DNA of 64,000 bases, taken from NCBI GenBank assembly GCA_009760855.2, contig WPIO01000001.1:295001-359000 (forward strand). Direction: 5' to 3'. The position numbers were made by a program, and so were the translations under genes. Origin of the DNA: Cristatella mucedo. Lineage: Eukaryota; Bryozoa; Phylactolaemata; Cristatellidae. How positions within the stretch are numbered: position 1 is the first letter of the stretch; each line of letters starts with the position of its first letter. Below, piece by piece: positions 1 to 10,477 of the stretch. The notes under the pieces are model-generated. The model saw only the letters and a program-made list of their open reading frames with translations, ran no database searches and was not told where the DNA came from.

Positions 1-432
1 TACCACCCGCTTTTCGGAATCCAACAGTTTACTACTACCTCGTACAAACCTCAAATCCTTTGGAGACCGTGCATTTAGTTCGTATGCTCCTAACGCCTGG
101 AACTCTCTCCCGACTTGCGTCAGAACATCCCCTGACTTGACCACATCTAAAAAGAACTTAAAAACACGCCTATTTAGGACAGCATTTAGCGGGTCCCTGT
201 GATTTGTCCTTGATGTGCTTATGCGTGCTGACACTGTGCATGCTGCCACTAACCACATTTGCATGCTGACCCTGTGCATGTCATTCCTAACCATGTTATT
301 CATGTGGTTTATCAAGCATGATATTACTCACCATTCAATTGCATTTCCCTTTACAGCAAATGTAAAGCACTTAGAAAGAGATTGAGTTCTCTGAGGGCGC
401 TTTATCAAGTGCATTATTATTATTATTATTAA
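1..432 (+). mobile_element. LINE-A 3' end (CR1/L2-like non-LTR retrotransposon), cut by window start
   Basis: The first 200 bases read, with stops, like the C-terminal end of a LINE reverse-transcriptase ORF (the part resembling AWNSLPxxIR...LKTxLF). A 3' untranslated region follows with repeated GCTGACxCTGTGCATG phrases and the tail AAATGTAAAGCxC...GGGCGCTTT ending in (ATT)n. The same order recurs at 43446-44950 and, inverted, at 57995-58735. Confidence 0.85.
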
Positions 433-2118
433 ACCAACAAAGCATCCAAAAATGTTGAGCTCCAACTTCATTTATCTATTTACGGTATCACGATTCGAGG
501 GTAGGCAACGGTGCTCCCATGGATGAAGCAAGTTGTCACACAGTTTCCATTGGCACGGGCCACATTCCTGATCAAACTTAGATCGAGCAGCCCTTCAGCG
601 AATAGATTATTTTAAATATAGTATCGCACCACACTTCGTTGTTGAGAGCAGTCGCAGAATTTCAGGACGTCGTGCAAGCACGTTTTCAGGCAGCAAGGAC
701 CAGTGCTCACTCTACAATTCACCACATTATCAATCACAAAAAAGGAAATCCCCATGAAATCGTCTCATGCAAAGCTCCAAATTTGATTCTATATAATACT
801 GCACCACCTCTACAGTAAGTATACACACGCAATTTTACATTAATGGGTAAGCAGTCAGTTGCGATGGAGGAAATAGACTTTAGTCACATGAGCCAATACC
901 GCAATCGCCAGCAATCCACCACAAATCTACGGGGAATCCGCTACGCAGATACAACCACGATTGCATGGTGAACCTCACTGCAATCTAAGTTTCCACACCA
1001 CACTTTATGTTAATGATCACGCAAGATCTGATGATAAATTCTGCACAAGCCCTGCCTGCTCCCTAGTTAGTTGTAAACTGGCATTTAATCATAATATTAA
1101 AACGTCTTTTTATACTCTAAGAGAATGCGGGCGCTTTCCAACTAGCTGCAATGAAGCAAAAACTATAGAGTTAATGATAAGCAAGGTATCGTGTTTAGAC
1201 AAACATGAAAAATATACAAACATACTAACGATACCTAATAACTTCTGGATCGCGTCTATTTTATTGTATTGAATTAATAGCATTGGGAAACAAACCATCA
1301 TCTAGTTACAGGAAAAAATGCTGGCAATTATATCCAGCGCTGAGCGCTAATTTACTACTATTCCTGTTTAGCGTTAAGATTTCGACCCATACTTTCTGAG
1401 CGTCATTACAGTGGTATGACGACACAAATACCCACGGTGGGAGTACGCTGCTGTGGAAGATTTTGCACATTGGCCCAAACAAGAAGTTGAGAATTAGCTT
1501 ATTTCGTGTACAACAGCGCTGTAGGTGATCGTATAACAGTGTGTGCAAGCCACGAGCGAGCAGATAGACCGACACGTTGCCGTAATTTCCTTCCCGTTCT
1601 CCAAGCCGGAGGACGCTGCTCCTGCCTGGAGCGAGCGAAATTCGAGCGTTCAAATCAAATCGGGACTATCCAGCAGTACGACACGCCCACTCAAAGCAGT
1701 CAATCTTAATCCGTCGTTCTAGGTGCAACAGTTTGCTCTAAACGCATTCACCGACGGGGCAAAAGTCGATGGCACTGCTCGTTGACCTCGACTTATTTAC
1801 ACCGCCCCTAGACTGGCGAACTTTCAGTCGTCTGCAACGTTTTTCTTAGGTCTAACTTGCTGTGAATCGGCCTTGCCTGCGGCGTCGAACCGTTTGTAGT
1901 CTGACTAGAGGCCTTGTCAAATTGTGACGGGCACTGAAACGTAAGCATGCTAAATCAGCAACGTTGTGACAATTTGTGGAGATTATTTACTAGCTATAAT
2001 CATTATGACTCGGGAGTAATAATCATAAGGAGCCGATATGTGTTGTTAGTTCATGTATGCATTGTGTTGCGTATGGGTCAGATGCAGCCCTCTTGTGCTG
2101 TGGAATTTGGGTGCAGCC
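433..2118. other. Intergenic, no gene seen
   Basis: AT-rich then mixed unique sequence. Short open frames (at most 115 codons) have no recognisable motif and overlap on opposite strands. No repeat family used elsewhere in the window was recognised here. Confidence 0.5.
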
Positions 2119-2411
2119 TGTGGCAGAGCCAGGGTTTTCATCTTGGGGGATGCAAGACCTGCCAAATGTAGACGCAGGAAGAAAAATCCGAACAATGTTC
2201 ATGAAGGGGGGACTAGATCCGCAATTAGCGAAACATTTTAGCGAAACATCATAATTGTGTTTACTCGACAGCAACTCGTCGGTTGCTCATCGAATGGAAT
2301 TAAGACGCAATTTCTATGTCGTTGGCGGTCGGTGGGCGCAGGGAATGTGGGTGGCCCAGGTCGTCGTCCCACCGTAGGGGGGATGCAAATGCCCCCTCGG
2401 CTCCGCTGCTG
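2119..2411. mobile_element. Possible non-autonomous hAT-like element (MITE)
   Basis: The ends are imperfect inverted repeats: GGCAGAGCCAGGG on the left, and GCGGAGCCGAGGGGGC as the reverse complement of the right end, each next to G-runs. The layout resembles the CAGxGGCGGAxCCAGGGG...CCCCTxGGCxCCGCCxCTG plan of many hAT-type elements. No clear 8-bp target duplication was found, so this is tentative. Confidence 0.35.
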
Positions 2412-2454
2412 CGTACGAAGAGAAGTAGACTTATTATTATCGATGTCAACGCCG

Positions 2455-2592
2455 AGCTGGTTTGGTCTAGCGGTTAAGGTGCTCGCCCCAACCAAGGTCG
2501 TGGGCTCGAGCCCCGAGGCATATGTGAAGCGCCTGAATAGAGATTAAGTTCTCTTGGGGCGCTATATAAATGAATTATATTTAAATGAATTA
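2455..2592 (+). mobile_element. SINE-B, tRNA-derived head with LINE-A-like tail
   Basis: The head has pol III-type boxes (TGGTCTAGCGGTTAAGG as A box, GTGGGCTCGAGCCC as B box). It is followed by AAGCGCCTGAATAGAGATTA and TTCTCTTGGGGCGCTATA, then an AT-rich end. Other copies lie at 3763-3905 (-), 9050-9168 (+), 24572-24690 (-) and 48622-48752 (+). Confidence 0.75.
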
Positions 2593-2684
2593 TAAGGGTT
2601 CTCGATTGCTGTCGCGCGCGTGCGGCACTGTCGGCACCGCACCTGCATGCATAAGTGCGGGATGTACGAGCAGATGCGCCTCGC

Positions 2685-2722
2685 GTAACGTAACGTAACG
2701 TAAACGTAACGTAACGTAATGT
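2685..2722. repeat. (CGTAA)n short tandem repeat
   Basis: Seven CGTAA units in tandem, with one spacer base (an extra A) after the fourth, then a degenerate copy. It lies between SINE-B and a degenerate SINE-A head. Confidence 0.85.
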
Positions 2723-2732
2723 AGCGCGCTCG

Positions 2733-2801
2733 CTCAGCACGACCTGGATCGTGGGTTCCGAGTACTTTATTGACCACTGCTAGCGGCGGTGATTGCCGCG
2801 A
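2733..2801 (+). mobile_element. Degenerate SINE-A fragment
   Basis: A B-box-like GATCGTGGGTTCCGAGT is followed by CTTTATTGACCACTGCTAGC and GGTGATTGCC, matching the SINE-A body (see 33873-34049) but with no A box. Confidence 0.5.
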
Positions 2802-3630
2802 ACGCTCAACTAAAATCAGCTGCAACTGCTAAATCAGCTGCACTTTTTATTTTAGTCAGTCGTCCTTTGAGACGCCATCGTTCCTTCAGTATCCGTCGGA
2901 CTAGCACTTGCTGCGTTCGCTGTGCGTTAGAGAAGGACTTTCGTTCGCGAGCCACGACGCGTACCTGCAAGACAGATGATCTGGCATTTTCATGCAAAGG
3001 ATGAGCTCTTGGAATTAGAGATCGCTAGTTTTCCACTGTGCAGGAGGACAGCAAAAAAGGCACGCCGTTGAGCTATAGATATGCGCGTGTATCCGGCGTG
3101 TATATCCGGCATGGAAGTCTCTTTGCGGTTGTAGCGATAGTAGCAGTTGTGGGGTGTGGATGTCGCGACTGAAGCGGAAGCCGCGAAAGGCTGCATGCTA
3201 TTGAAAAAATGCGAGGTTGTCAAGAGTTAGCCGAGGCCGAGAAAGAGAACGACGTTACGCTCTTGGTTCGCGACCTTGTGCAATGTAGCTACACTGTCCC
3301 GGCTTCAGGACTTCTAAACGAACGGCTCTCCGCGATCCAATCGAGCTCCGTGGCCGATCGGACTCCGCGCGCCAAGCCGCGCATTGCACGGCTTGCGGCT
3401 GCCAGCCGATACTCACGTGCCAGCTGTCTAGCACCTTCCGGAAAATAGTCTGTGGTCGGCGCTCAGAAGCGCTATTTTTTACGTAATCCAAGTTTTTGCA
3501 GACCCTTACACTGCTCTGGTCCCCTAAGACATCATCAAGATATTTTTCCCCGAACAAGGCCAGACCATTCCGATCCTTTACGTTGGCCACCTGCGGTCGG
3601 GTGCTCTCATTTCATGACGTAGAACGCGGG
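2802..3630. other. Intergenic, no gene seen
   Basis: Moderately GC-rich unique sequence with overlapping frames of up to 111 codons on both strands. None shows a recognisable domain or a splice structure I could defend. Confidence 0.45.
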
Positions 3631-3639
3631 AGTCATGCA

Positions 3640-3730
3640 GCAGGCAACGCTTTATTATCCGCAGCAAGCGGGTCACAGTCGCACAGGTTCTTCTGCCGCT
3701 AGAGATATAAAGCTGTTGAATTAATTACCC
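3640..3730 (+). mobile_element. Degenerate SINE-A 3' body
   Basis: GCTTTATTATCCGCAGCAAG followed by CTTCTGCCGCTAGAGATATAAAGCTGTTGAATTAA matches the later half of SINE-A. A second similar scrap is at about 4045-4125. Confidence 0.4.
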
Positions 3731-3762
3731 GCTACTTACCCTAGGTAATGCTTTCTCTACAG

Positions 3763-3905
3763 CATCTGTATAAAATAAAATTCATTTATATAGCTCCCCA
3801 AGAGAACTTAATCTCTATTCAGGCGCTTCACATATGTGCCTCGGGGCTTGAGCCCACGACCTCAACTAGACCTTGGTCGGGGCGAGCACCTAATCTGCCG
3901 GACCA
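3763..3905 (-). mobile_element. SINE-B copy
   Basis: Reverse complement of the 2455-2592 element: AATCTCTATTCAGGCGCTTC tail, then the GAGCCCACGACCT B box and a GGTCGGGGCGAGCACC A-box region. It directly abuts a LINE-A-like tail on the other strand (3911-3978). Confidence 0.75.
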
Positions 3906-3910
3906 AACCA

Positions 3911-3978
3911 TCTGTAAAGTTCCCAGAACAAGATTCAGTTCTCGGAGGGTGCTTTACAAATGAATTATTATTATTAGT
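3911..3978 (+). mobile_element. LINE-A-type 3' tail
   Basis: TGTAAAGTTCCCAGAACAAG..TTCTCGGAGGGTGCTTTACA then (ATT)n; the 3' hairpin tail alone, 5'-truncated. Confidence 0.6.
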
Positions 3979-4125
3979 ATCTTCACCCTTTACCTTCGCC
4001 CCCCTGGTCTTAGCAAACTGGTGAGGTTGAGTTCTAAAGGTAAGTAATCGTGCGTCAAGAGAGGCGGTAGCCGCCACTAGGACGCTTCTAGCACTTCGTA
4101 AATAAAGCTGCTGAATCGTTGGTCT

Positions 4126-6030
4126 CTTTGCACCCTCTCGCTACGCACGGGACAATCCGAGTCCGTACCTACGAGTGAGCACTGGAGCGATCGCACTTGC
4201 ACCGCCGCAACGAAAACTCGACACAAGCCGCTTCACATCCGGGTAGCCGATGAAAATCCCGATTCGCAAAGCGCACGACCCATCATCGAGCTCGCATCCC
4301 TCGAGGCATTTTGCCCCTTGAGTTCTGATTGCACAGTCGAGCCGAACGTACGAGTCGACCGCCGGCGCCACCCTTTCGGAAGGCGCTCGCTACCCTAGAA
4401 GGCCGGTCGTAACCGGCTAGGTTGGGTGGAGGTGGGGTGTTACCGCGCGTTGCGCAATAGTTGGCAGCGCGCCAGCTACGAGAAAGTTCCGGCGTCGTGG
4501 GGTCGACCGACACGCCGGTCTTGCTGGTCGTTTCGCAGCCCCGACACGTTTGGGGGCCCATCTCGTACCAGGGGCAATTTTTCGGCGTTCTACTACAATG
4601 ACTAGAGCTCGGATTGCTGTCAGGATCTCGTTCGCTACCTAAGGGCGCCGCTGGTAGGAACTGACCTATTATAAGGTCACTAAAGTGTATATGGGTTATA
4701 GCTCTACTAATTGGACAAAGTATATCTACATTGGTGGATACTCTAAATAATTTTTATAAATAATGTATACCTAAGTGCAATGTCCCATGAATACTGCAAT
4801 GATGTAATGTTCCAAACCTTAATACGCATATATCTATGGCATCGTCGGCTGATACTATCTGAAGGTGACCCTATCTTTGTTGAGGGTTTGTCAGCAGCTG
4901 CTAACGTTACTATACCAGAACTGTACGTAAAAATGGCCCAAATAAATTACTTTTAACTTCCTATATATTTGTACAAATATGTCATTTATACTTAGCTGCA
5001 GGTTTTTGCGCATGCGTACTGAAATTTCTAGAAGCGTTTGTGTACGCCGCCGTACCAGTTGCAACCTGCGCTCCGATTAGGGTGCGTGCGTAGTCATGTT
5101 TACGTCCCATTTTACCAACGTGGATAATGATCCGTTCTTCAGGTATGTGTCCAGAGTCACTTAGTCGCGGCGTGTTGCTTTGTACCTTGCGCTGTTATGG
5201 GCAAACGCACTGGGCCTGTCTTCGTAAACAGCAGGCCTTAGCTGTTAACCGCCGTCGAGCGCACTTCAGAGAGAGCTCGTCACTCTCGCGTATCCCTACG
5301 CGGATCTCTTTCATCTCAGCGCAGGCTCTACGACGCAGTTAGATATTTCGAAGAATTGACTTTACGCGGCTTTCGGCAGTTCCCGCCTGTGTACGTCGTC
5401 AAGCACCCGCTCCCCAAGGACTCCTTCCCAAAGAGCGTATAGCTAATTAATGCCGGCGTTGGTCAACTCCTCAAGCAGATTATGAACGCTTACCATTCTG
5501 TTAACTAGCGAATCGCAAAGCCGCTGCTGCTGCTGCTTCTGCCCCATCGTTTTCTCCTCTCAAGCGCAAGCCTGCGGGCAGGATAGAGGCAGCTGATACC
5601 ATGCCCGCTTCCCAAGGACTGCGGCCACCCACTCATCGACGTTGGGTTGCAGGCAGCTAGTTTGATAGCCTAGTTAGTGCACGCGGCCAAGCACCGTTAA
5701 TGACTCAAGCTTGCGAGCTAGTGTAATAAATAGTTGCGTACCCCGATCTGCCGCGGCCCCTTCCCACCAGCCATCGTCAGGCTTGAGCTAATAACAGCAA
5801 GCTTGCTTATTTGTATATCTGCCAGGCCAGGCCTGCTCGCTGCCCCAGCAGGCGTTGCCGGCAGCATGTCGCCCACGCGAATCGCATCAGCCGTTTGGAA
5901 ACCTCAGCCCCTCATTCCTGATGCGGCCTGGCTGCTAGTCGAGCTTGTTCGATTGTTGAATCCGATTGTAGATATATTTGGTACACACTTTTTCCTTGTG
6001 CGGCAAACAGTGGGCACGAGCCATAACTAT
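4126..6030. other. Intergenic, no gene seen
   Basis: A GC-rich block (about 4140-4660) is followed by AT-rich unique DNA (4660-5000) and mixed sequence. Overlapping short frames have no family match. I looked here for the missing MLF first exon and found no MF...DPFF-type exon ending in phase 2. Confidence 0.4.
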
Positions 6031-6810
6031 GCAATGTAATGTATCTCCGTCTGTAACTCCACAAAGTCATAAAGACCATGTGGGTGTTACGCAGGAGAGT
6101 TTTGTATAGCGCACTCACAGCCTAAGCGGCTTTCGGTACGCATTCCGTAGCCAACAGACTTCGTCTCACGCAACAAAGAGAAAGCGGGAAACATAGCAGA
6201 GTCAGGAGAGCAGTTGAAGTAGCAGCTCAGGATCGCTGAAAAAATGAGCCATAATCGGCAGCAGGAGAGTAGTTGTCGTTGCGTAAGAATTGTGGAAGCA
6301 AGTTCCGAAGTCTAGGACATGCAGAGCTAAGGCTTCTGTCGCCAACGGTCTTTAAGCGAAGGAATGGGATAGCTAATTTATTGTCCACACAGGACCCGAG
6401 AGCACGAACAGGCTGAAACTGATGCAGCAGCAGTTAGCAAGCCACTGTGGGCTCCTAATCTTGGATAGGATCTGACGTGATGGCTAGCTGTAGAAGCAGT
6501 CTTCTGAATGCTTTTAAAATTGAGGCAGCTGTCGAAAACACCTAAATTTCGAGCAGGTGGTGATGGTCGCACAACAGCATCACCTATTAGATTAGCTTTT
6601 AATCCAGCCACAAGCTTAGGTGTCCTATGAGCAGCAGTTCGGTTTTATCATCATTAATTTCAGGGAGTTTTCCATCAGACATCCAGGATCGAATATCGGC
6701 AAGACAAGCATTCAGTTTCTCAGTTGCTGTAGCAGATTCCGACGGTTTGAATGACAAATACAACTGAGTATCGTCAGTGTAGAAGCGATGTCCTATTCCA
6801 GCTAGCATCT
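6031..6810 (-). pseudogene. LINE-B fragment with broken reverse transcriptase
   Basis: On the minus strand, 6808-6599 reads FYTDDTQLYLSF and ACLADIRSWMSDGKLPEIND, the catalytic YxDD-type region of a CR1/L2-like reverse transcriptase with YADD changed to YTDD. A frameshift leads to 6611-6378 with PPARNLGVFDSCLNFK. An internal deletion then joins directly to the C-terminal and 3' UTR region, whose terminus at about 6038 (GTAATGTATCTCC) is shared with copies at 29815 and 51118. Confidence 0.8.
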
Positions 6811-7029
6811 GGATATCGCCTTAATTCGAATTTTTATGGATTGTACCCTTCTGTCCAGATATCAGTAGTTCTGTGCTCCTCATTTGGAGGACGCGGTGGT
6901 AGTAAAAAGGAGCGAAGTGTCGAGCTGGATGGTGGTGAAAGGGCAAAATATTAGCTAGCCTAGCACACTGGGCAACAATAGCGGTTTATCTAAAAATTTT
7001 CACACGACGTCGATTAGTTCAACGTACTA

Positions 7030-7260
7030 GACTTTTGTAGCTCACTACTTAATAGGTTGTCCTGCCTGCACGGCAAGATTCACTTGCCACACAACTGGGC
7101 TTGGTGGCTCATCTGTCATGAACGTCTCAGCTTCCTCATTACACCACTGCTCCCAAATCTGCGCTGGCTGCCTATCGAGCACGAGCGTATCGACTTATCA
7201 TTCACGTTAGCCTCCCCTCAACTCCGCCTAGCCCCCCCCCCACGTCAGGCCTCTTCCCAC
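7030..7260 (+). pseudogene. LINE C-terminal fragment
   Basis: The plus strand reads LSFLITPLLPNLRWLPIEHE, matching the HITPLLxxLHWLPVxxRIDFK block near the end of CR1/L2-like ORFs, with stops and shifts elsewhere. The following sequence to about 7550 may be its 3' region. Confidence 0.65.
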
Positions 7261-7559
7261 CGCCAGCTTTTTGCCCCAAATCAACGTCAAGTCCCTAAAG
7301 AGACCACGCCTTCAGTTACTGTGCGAAAACGTATTTCCCTGTGTGCCTTGGTTACATGTGCATATTTAGTAAATGCTACTACTAGAGGTCTTGCGTACCA
7401 GCTGCAAAGAGTTCTTGTGTGCATGTGCATGTTTGTTGAAGCATGATGATTGTGCATGCTTGCCTAAGCAGGATATCTTGCTTGTTGATTAGCTATAGGT
7501 TATTGCTTATCACATCAAGCTGTAACGCTGAATAGAGCCCGAAGAGATGTTTCTTCGAG

Positions 7560-8465
7560 GCTGCAATATGAAAGACATTATTGCTATTGTAATAATCGTT
7601 AGGCACAATGAGATTTATTCTGCCTCAAATGTTTCTTAACAAACTTAACTTGTTAACATTGTGGCAACTCTGCATTTCGGCTCTTGTTTGAGTACTGTGA
7701 TGTGTTGAATGGTGTGCTGTGTGCTGTTGAAGAGGTCTATGGCGTTGCCGATGGCTCATGAAACATATACTGAAATTGGCCGACCATTGTTGTTCAGCAG
7801 TATGTATACAGGCTGAGGGGTCCACGTATGTTGTTTTCTAAGTTTGGTGAGTTGCTGCAGGTTAGCCTCCTGGTCTAAGGTCATAGGTTAAGCATCATTT
7901 ATCTACACATTTGTTTTGTTCTCCTCTGCGACTGTATTTGGAGGTTGGTAGGACTGCGTTAATGGTTCTGCTCGGCTGCCATTTTAGGACCAGATTTAAT
8001 TGCTTTAAATTCGTGTTCTAAAAGAGAGCTCCTACCCTTATTTGCCGTGAGAGTATTCATATCTTGATCCTACGTTTACACTATCGACTCCCCTCCAAAC
8101 CCAAAGCACTAATAACTCGGAGCCGATTTCCCTCTGGTTTGAGCTGCTAAGTCACCAGCTCTTCGGGATGGAGCCAAATCGCCCAGCTGAAGTAGAAGCA
8201 GTTATTACTTTAGGCTACCTACCTTGTTTTATCAGCCGGCCTATCAAAACCCTAGTGCTCGTCATATTCACCATCACCCCCGACCGAAACAGCGGTATGG
8301 GTACGGACATCCCCCCGTGATAGAAACTGCGGCCCTGCTTTTCGGCTGAGCAAGTGCAAGGTCAAAGCTCTGCCCCGGGCGGCCAGCCGCGAGCAGGTAT
8401 CCGATGCCACCACCACCCCTTCCGACATTGTAGATTTTCTTCCAAAAGAATGTGAGCATCTGACC
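7560..8465. other. Intergenic, no gene seen
   Basis: Unique sequence of average composition. No coding or RNA feature is supportable. Confidence 0.4.
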
Positions 8466-8480
8466 ATGTCTGTATATATG

Positions 8481-8482
<2 letters not shown>

Positions 8483-8531
<49 letters not shown>
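8483..8531. repeat. (TA)n microsatellite
   Basis: An uninterrupted TA run of about 48 bases. Confidence 0.95.
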
Positions 8532-8533
<2 letters not shown>

Positions 8534-8565
8534 TTATACATTCACCAACATAGGGGTAAATGTCC

Positions 8566-8663
8566 TACGGGTGGGGGGGACACGTGGGGGGATGTCAGGG
8601 TCCACCAGGGTGGGACATTTCGGAGGGGGGAACGTCAGGGGGAATGTCCTACAACCAAAACAG
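8566..8663 (+). repeat. G-rich block with repeated GGG and ATGTC/GACAT words
   Basis: The plus strand has many G-runs (GGGTGGGGGGGA, GTGGGGGGATG, GGAGGGGGGAACG, CAGGGGGAATG). The words ATGTCCTAC and GGGACAT recur directly and inverted, and there is a CACGTG hexamer. No gene overlaps it. Confidence 0.7.
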
Positions 8664-9049
8664 CAACGACTTTCGCGCGCACCCGAGTTTTCTCGAGGCC
8701 TTGAGGGCTCATTCGTGTTTATGGAATACTTATGCCTTGTTGCCAAGGCTTCACCCACTCCTACTAAGAAGACGCCGAGCGTCTGCATATGAAATGCAAC
8801 TACACGCAAAGTTGCAAAATTGCTAAGCAAATAGGTAACAGCAAAAGTGCTTTAACGAAATGCACTATTCAGATAAACCTTTTTTATGTACCTTTCTTGT
8901 TCCTTGTACTCTTCTGCACCGATGACTGCAGCGGCAAACTCGATTTCAGAATTCGGCCCTGTAGCTTCCACGGGCTCTTCCTCTGGCGTTATCCAGCCGT
9001 CGTGCTGGTTTGTGCCGTAGGGCCGTTCCAAACCCATGAAGTCCTAGGG

Positions 9050-9168
9050 AAGCCCTGTGGTTAAAGTACTTGAGTTCAAGGTGAATCCGTTTGATGACCC
9101 GTGGCACGTGTGAAGCATCTGAATATAGATCAAGTTCTCCTAGGATGCTATACAAAGTTATTTATACA
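9050..9168 (+). mobile_element. SINE-B copy, degraded
   Basis: A decayed tRNA-like head (GTGGTTAAAGTAC..GATGACCCGTGGCACG) is followed by GAAGCATCTGAATATAGATC and TTCTCCTAGGATGCTATAC. Confidence 0.6.
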
Positions 9169-9169
9169 T

Positions 9170-10248
9170 TAGAGCCGGTGGTATGGGCTGGTCTAATTCG
9201 ACCAACAATTTTCCTGATATCGGCATTTTAATAGCCCCCCCCCCGACTAAGGAGGAAAGTCTGCCTCGGTAAGGAGGGGTGTCGATAGTGTAAATGCAGC
9301 TTGACAGCTTTAGAATGTCTGGCAGCTTTCTCGGCACTATTGGCGTCAGCTTTTGCTTTTATACTATGTTGCATAGCTATGGTATTTGGTAGGCTTTGCA
9401 CATTCCTTTAAAAAGAGTCGGCCCTCATCGATTGTCATTAGCAGCAGATGGAAGGGTTAGTCTCTTATGACTGAAGAGCTATGAAATGCCAGTAGTGTGT
9501 AAACAATGCATTATCAGTCATTCGCAAAAAGTGATCATCTGTTTACCTTGTTTCTGTAAGAGAGTTAACTAAATGCTGTGACTAAATTAGTAGCCAATGG
9601 CTTGGAGGAGTTAGGAGCCTTATTTCTACCTGTAATTTGTCACCTGCAGCAAGACTATTAGCGTGGTTTGAAATGTATGCAAACGGCTGCATTGCATTTG
9701 TGCAGTGGTTTCAATGTTGTACGTGGCTTGAATCTTGTGTTAAAGGCAAATTTTACTGACCAGCATGCTGTATGCTGTACAACAGGGCACGGTCTTGGTA
9801 GGCAATTATTTTCGTTGCTTTCTTTTGCTGCCTTAAGGCTCTTGGTGGTAGTATCGACTGGTGACACTAGTTTGAATTTGTGTAACTGTATTGCATAGTG
9901 TGTAGCAAAATAATATCGATTGAATATGGTCTCATTTGTGTTCAATCCAGTGCTGTTAGGATTGAGATTAGGTTTGTCGTTCCGAGCTTCCTCTTCCATT
10001 TAAAAAAACAGCAACGTCGGCCATAAGTGTTCAGGCCTTATGGGAGTATAGTATCTTTTGGTGCCTGCATCTTTCTCAGCTGTTACTCAATTTGCTTTCA
10101 CATACATGAATGAGTTGTCATTTTGAATCTACGTGGCGCCTGTTGTCTTCGGTTTGGTTGGCCTTCCTCCTTTAACGGTCATGACTTTTGAGTGATTGGC
10201 TTGATCAATCTATGCAAAATGTCCTCCGAACTGTTCACTTATTTACAG
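9170..10248. other. Upstream of MLF exon 2, no exon recognised
   Basis: AT-leaning sequence directly upstream of the first recognised MLF exon; probably intron 1 of MLF. A 76-codon frame at 9668-9898 has no family features. Confidence 0.45.
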
Positions 10249-10477
10249 TGCTCATCGCGAGCAGATGAGGGCCATGAACCGGATGATGAATGAGCCGTTT
10301 GGGTATCCGTTAGGTATCGGTGCCCCAATTACCCACAGTGGACCTGCCAGCATCCATCAGAGCGGCCGACAGCTGATGCCCCTGGAGACCGGCTTTCCTG
10401 ACTTATTCACCGGGATGGCAGGTGGTGGGCTGTTTGGGCACATGGCCAGTCTGATGAACGGCATGCAGAGGCAAATG
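10249..10477 (+). CDS. MLF: MLF coding exon 2 (first exon seen)
   Basis: It has a TTTACAG acceptor and an ATG|GTGAGT donor. The first base T completes a codon from an unseen upstream exon, then 76 codons follow in phase 0. It encodes the MRAMNRMMNEPFG segment and a Gly/Met-rich linker with LFTGMAGGGLFGHM and LMNGMQRQM. The position of the vertebrate MLF1 14-3-3 site (RSFSEP) reads RMMNEP here, so the phosphorylatable serines are absent. Confidence 0.93.

Noticed and set aside
4860-4900. Possible MLF first exon containing GDPIFVEG
   Set aside because: The upstream frame is closed by a stop before any ATG, and there is no good donor in the needed phase.
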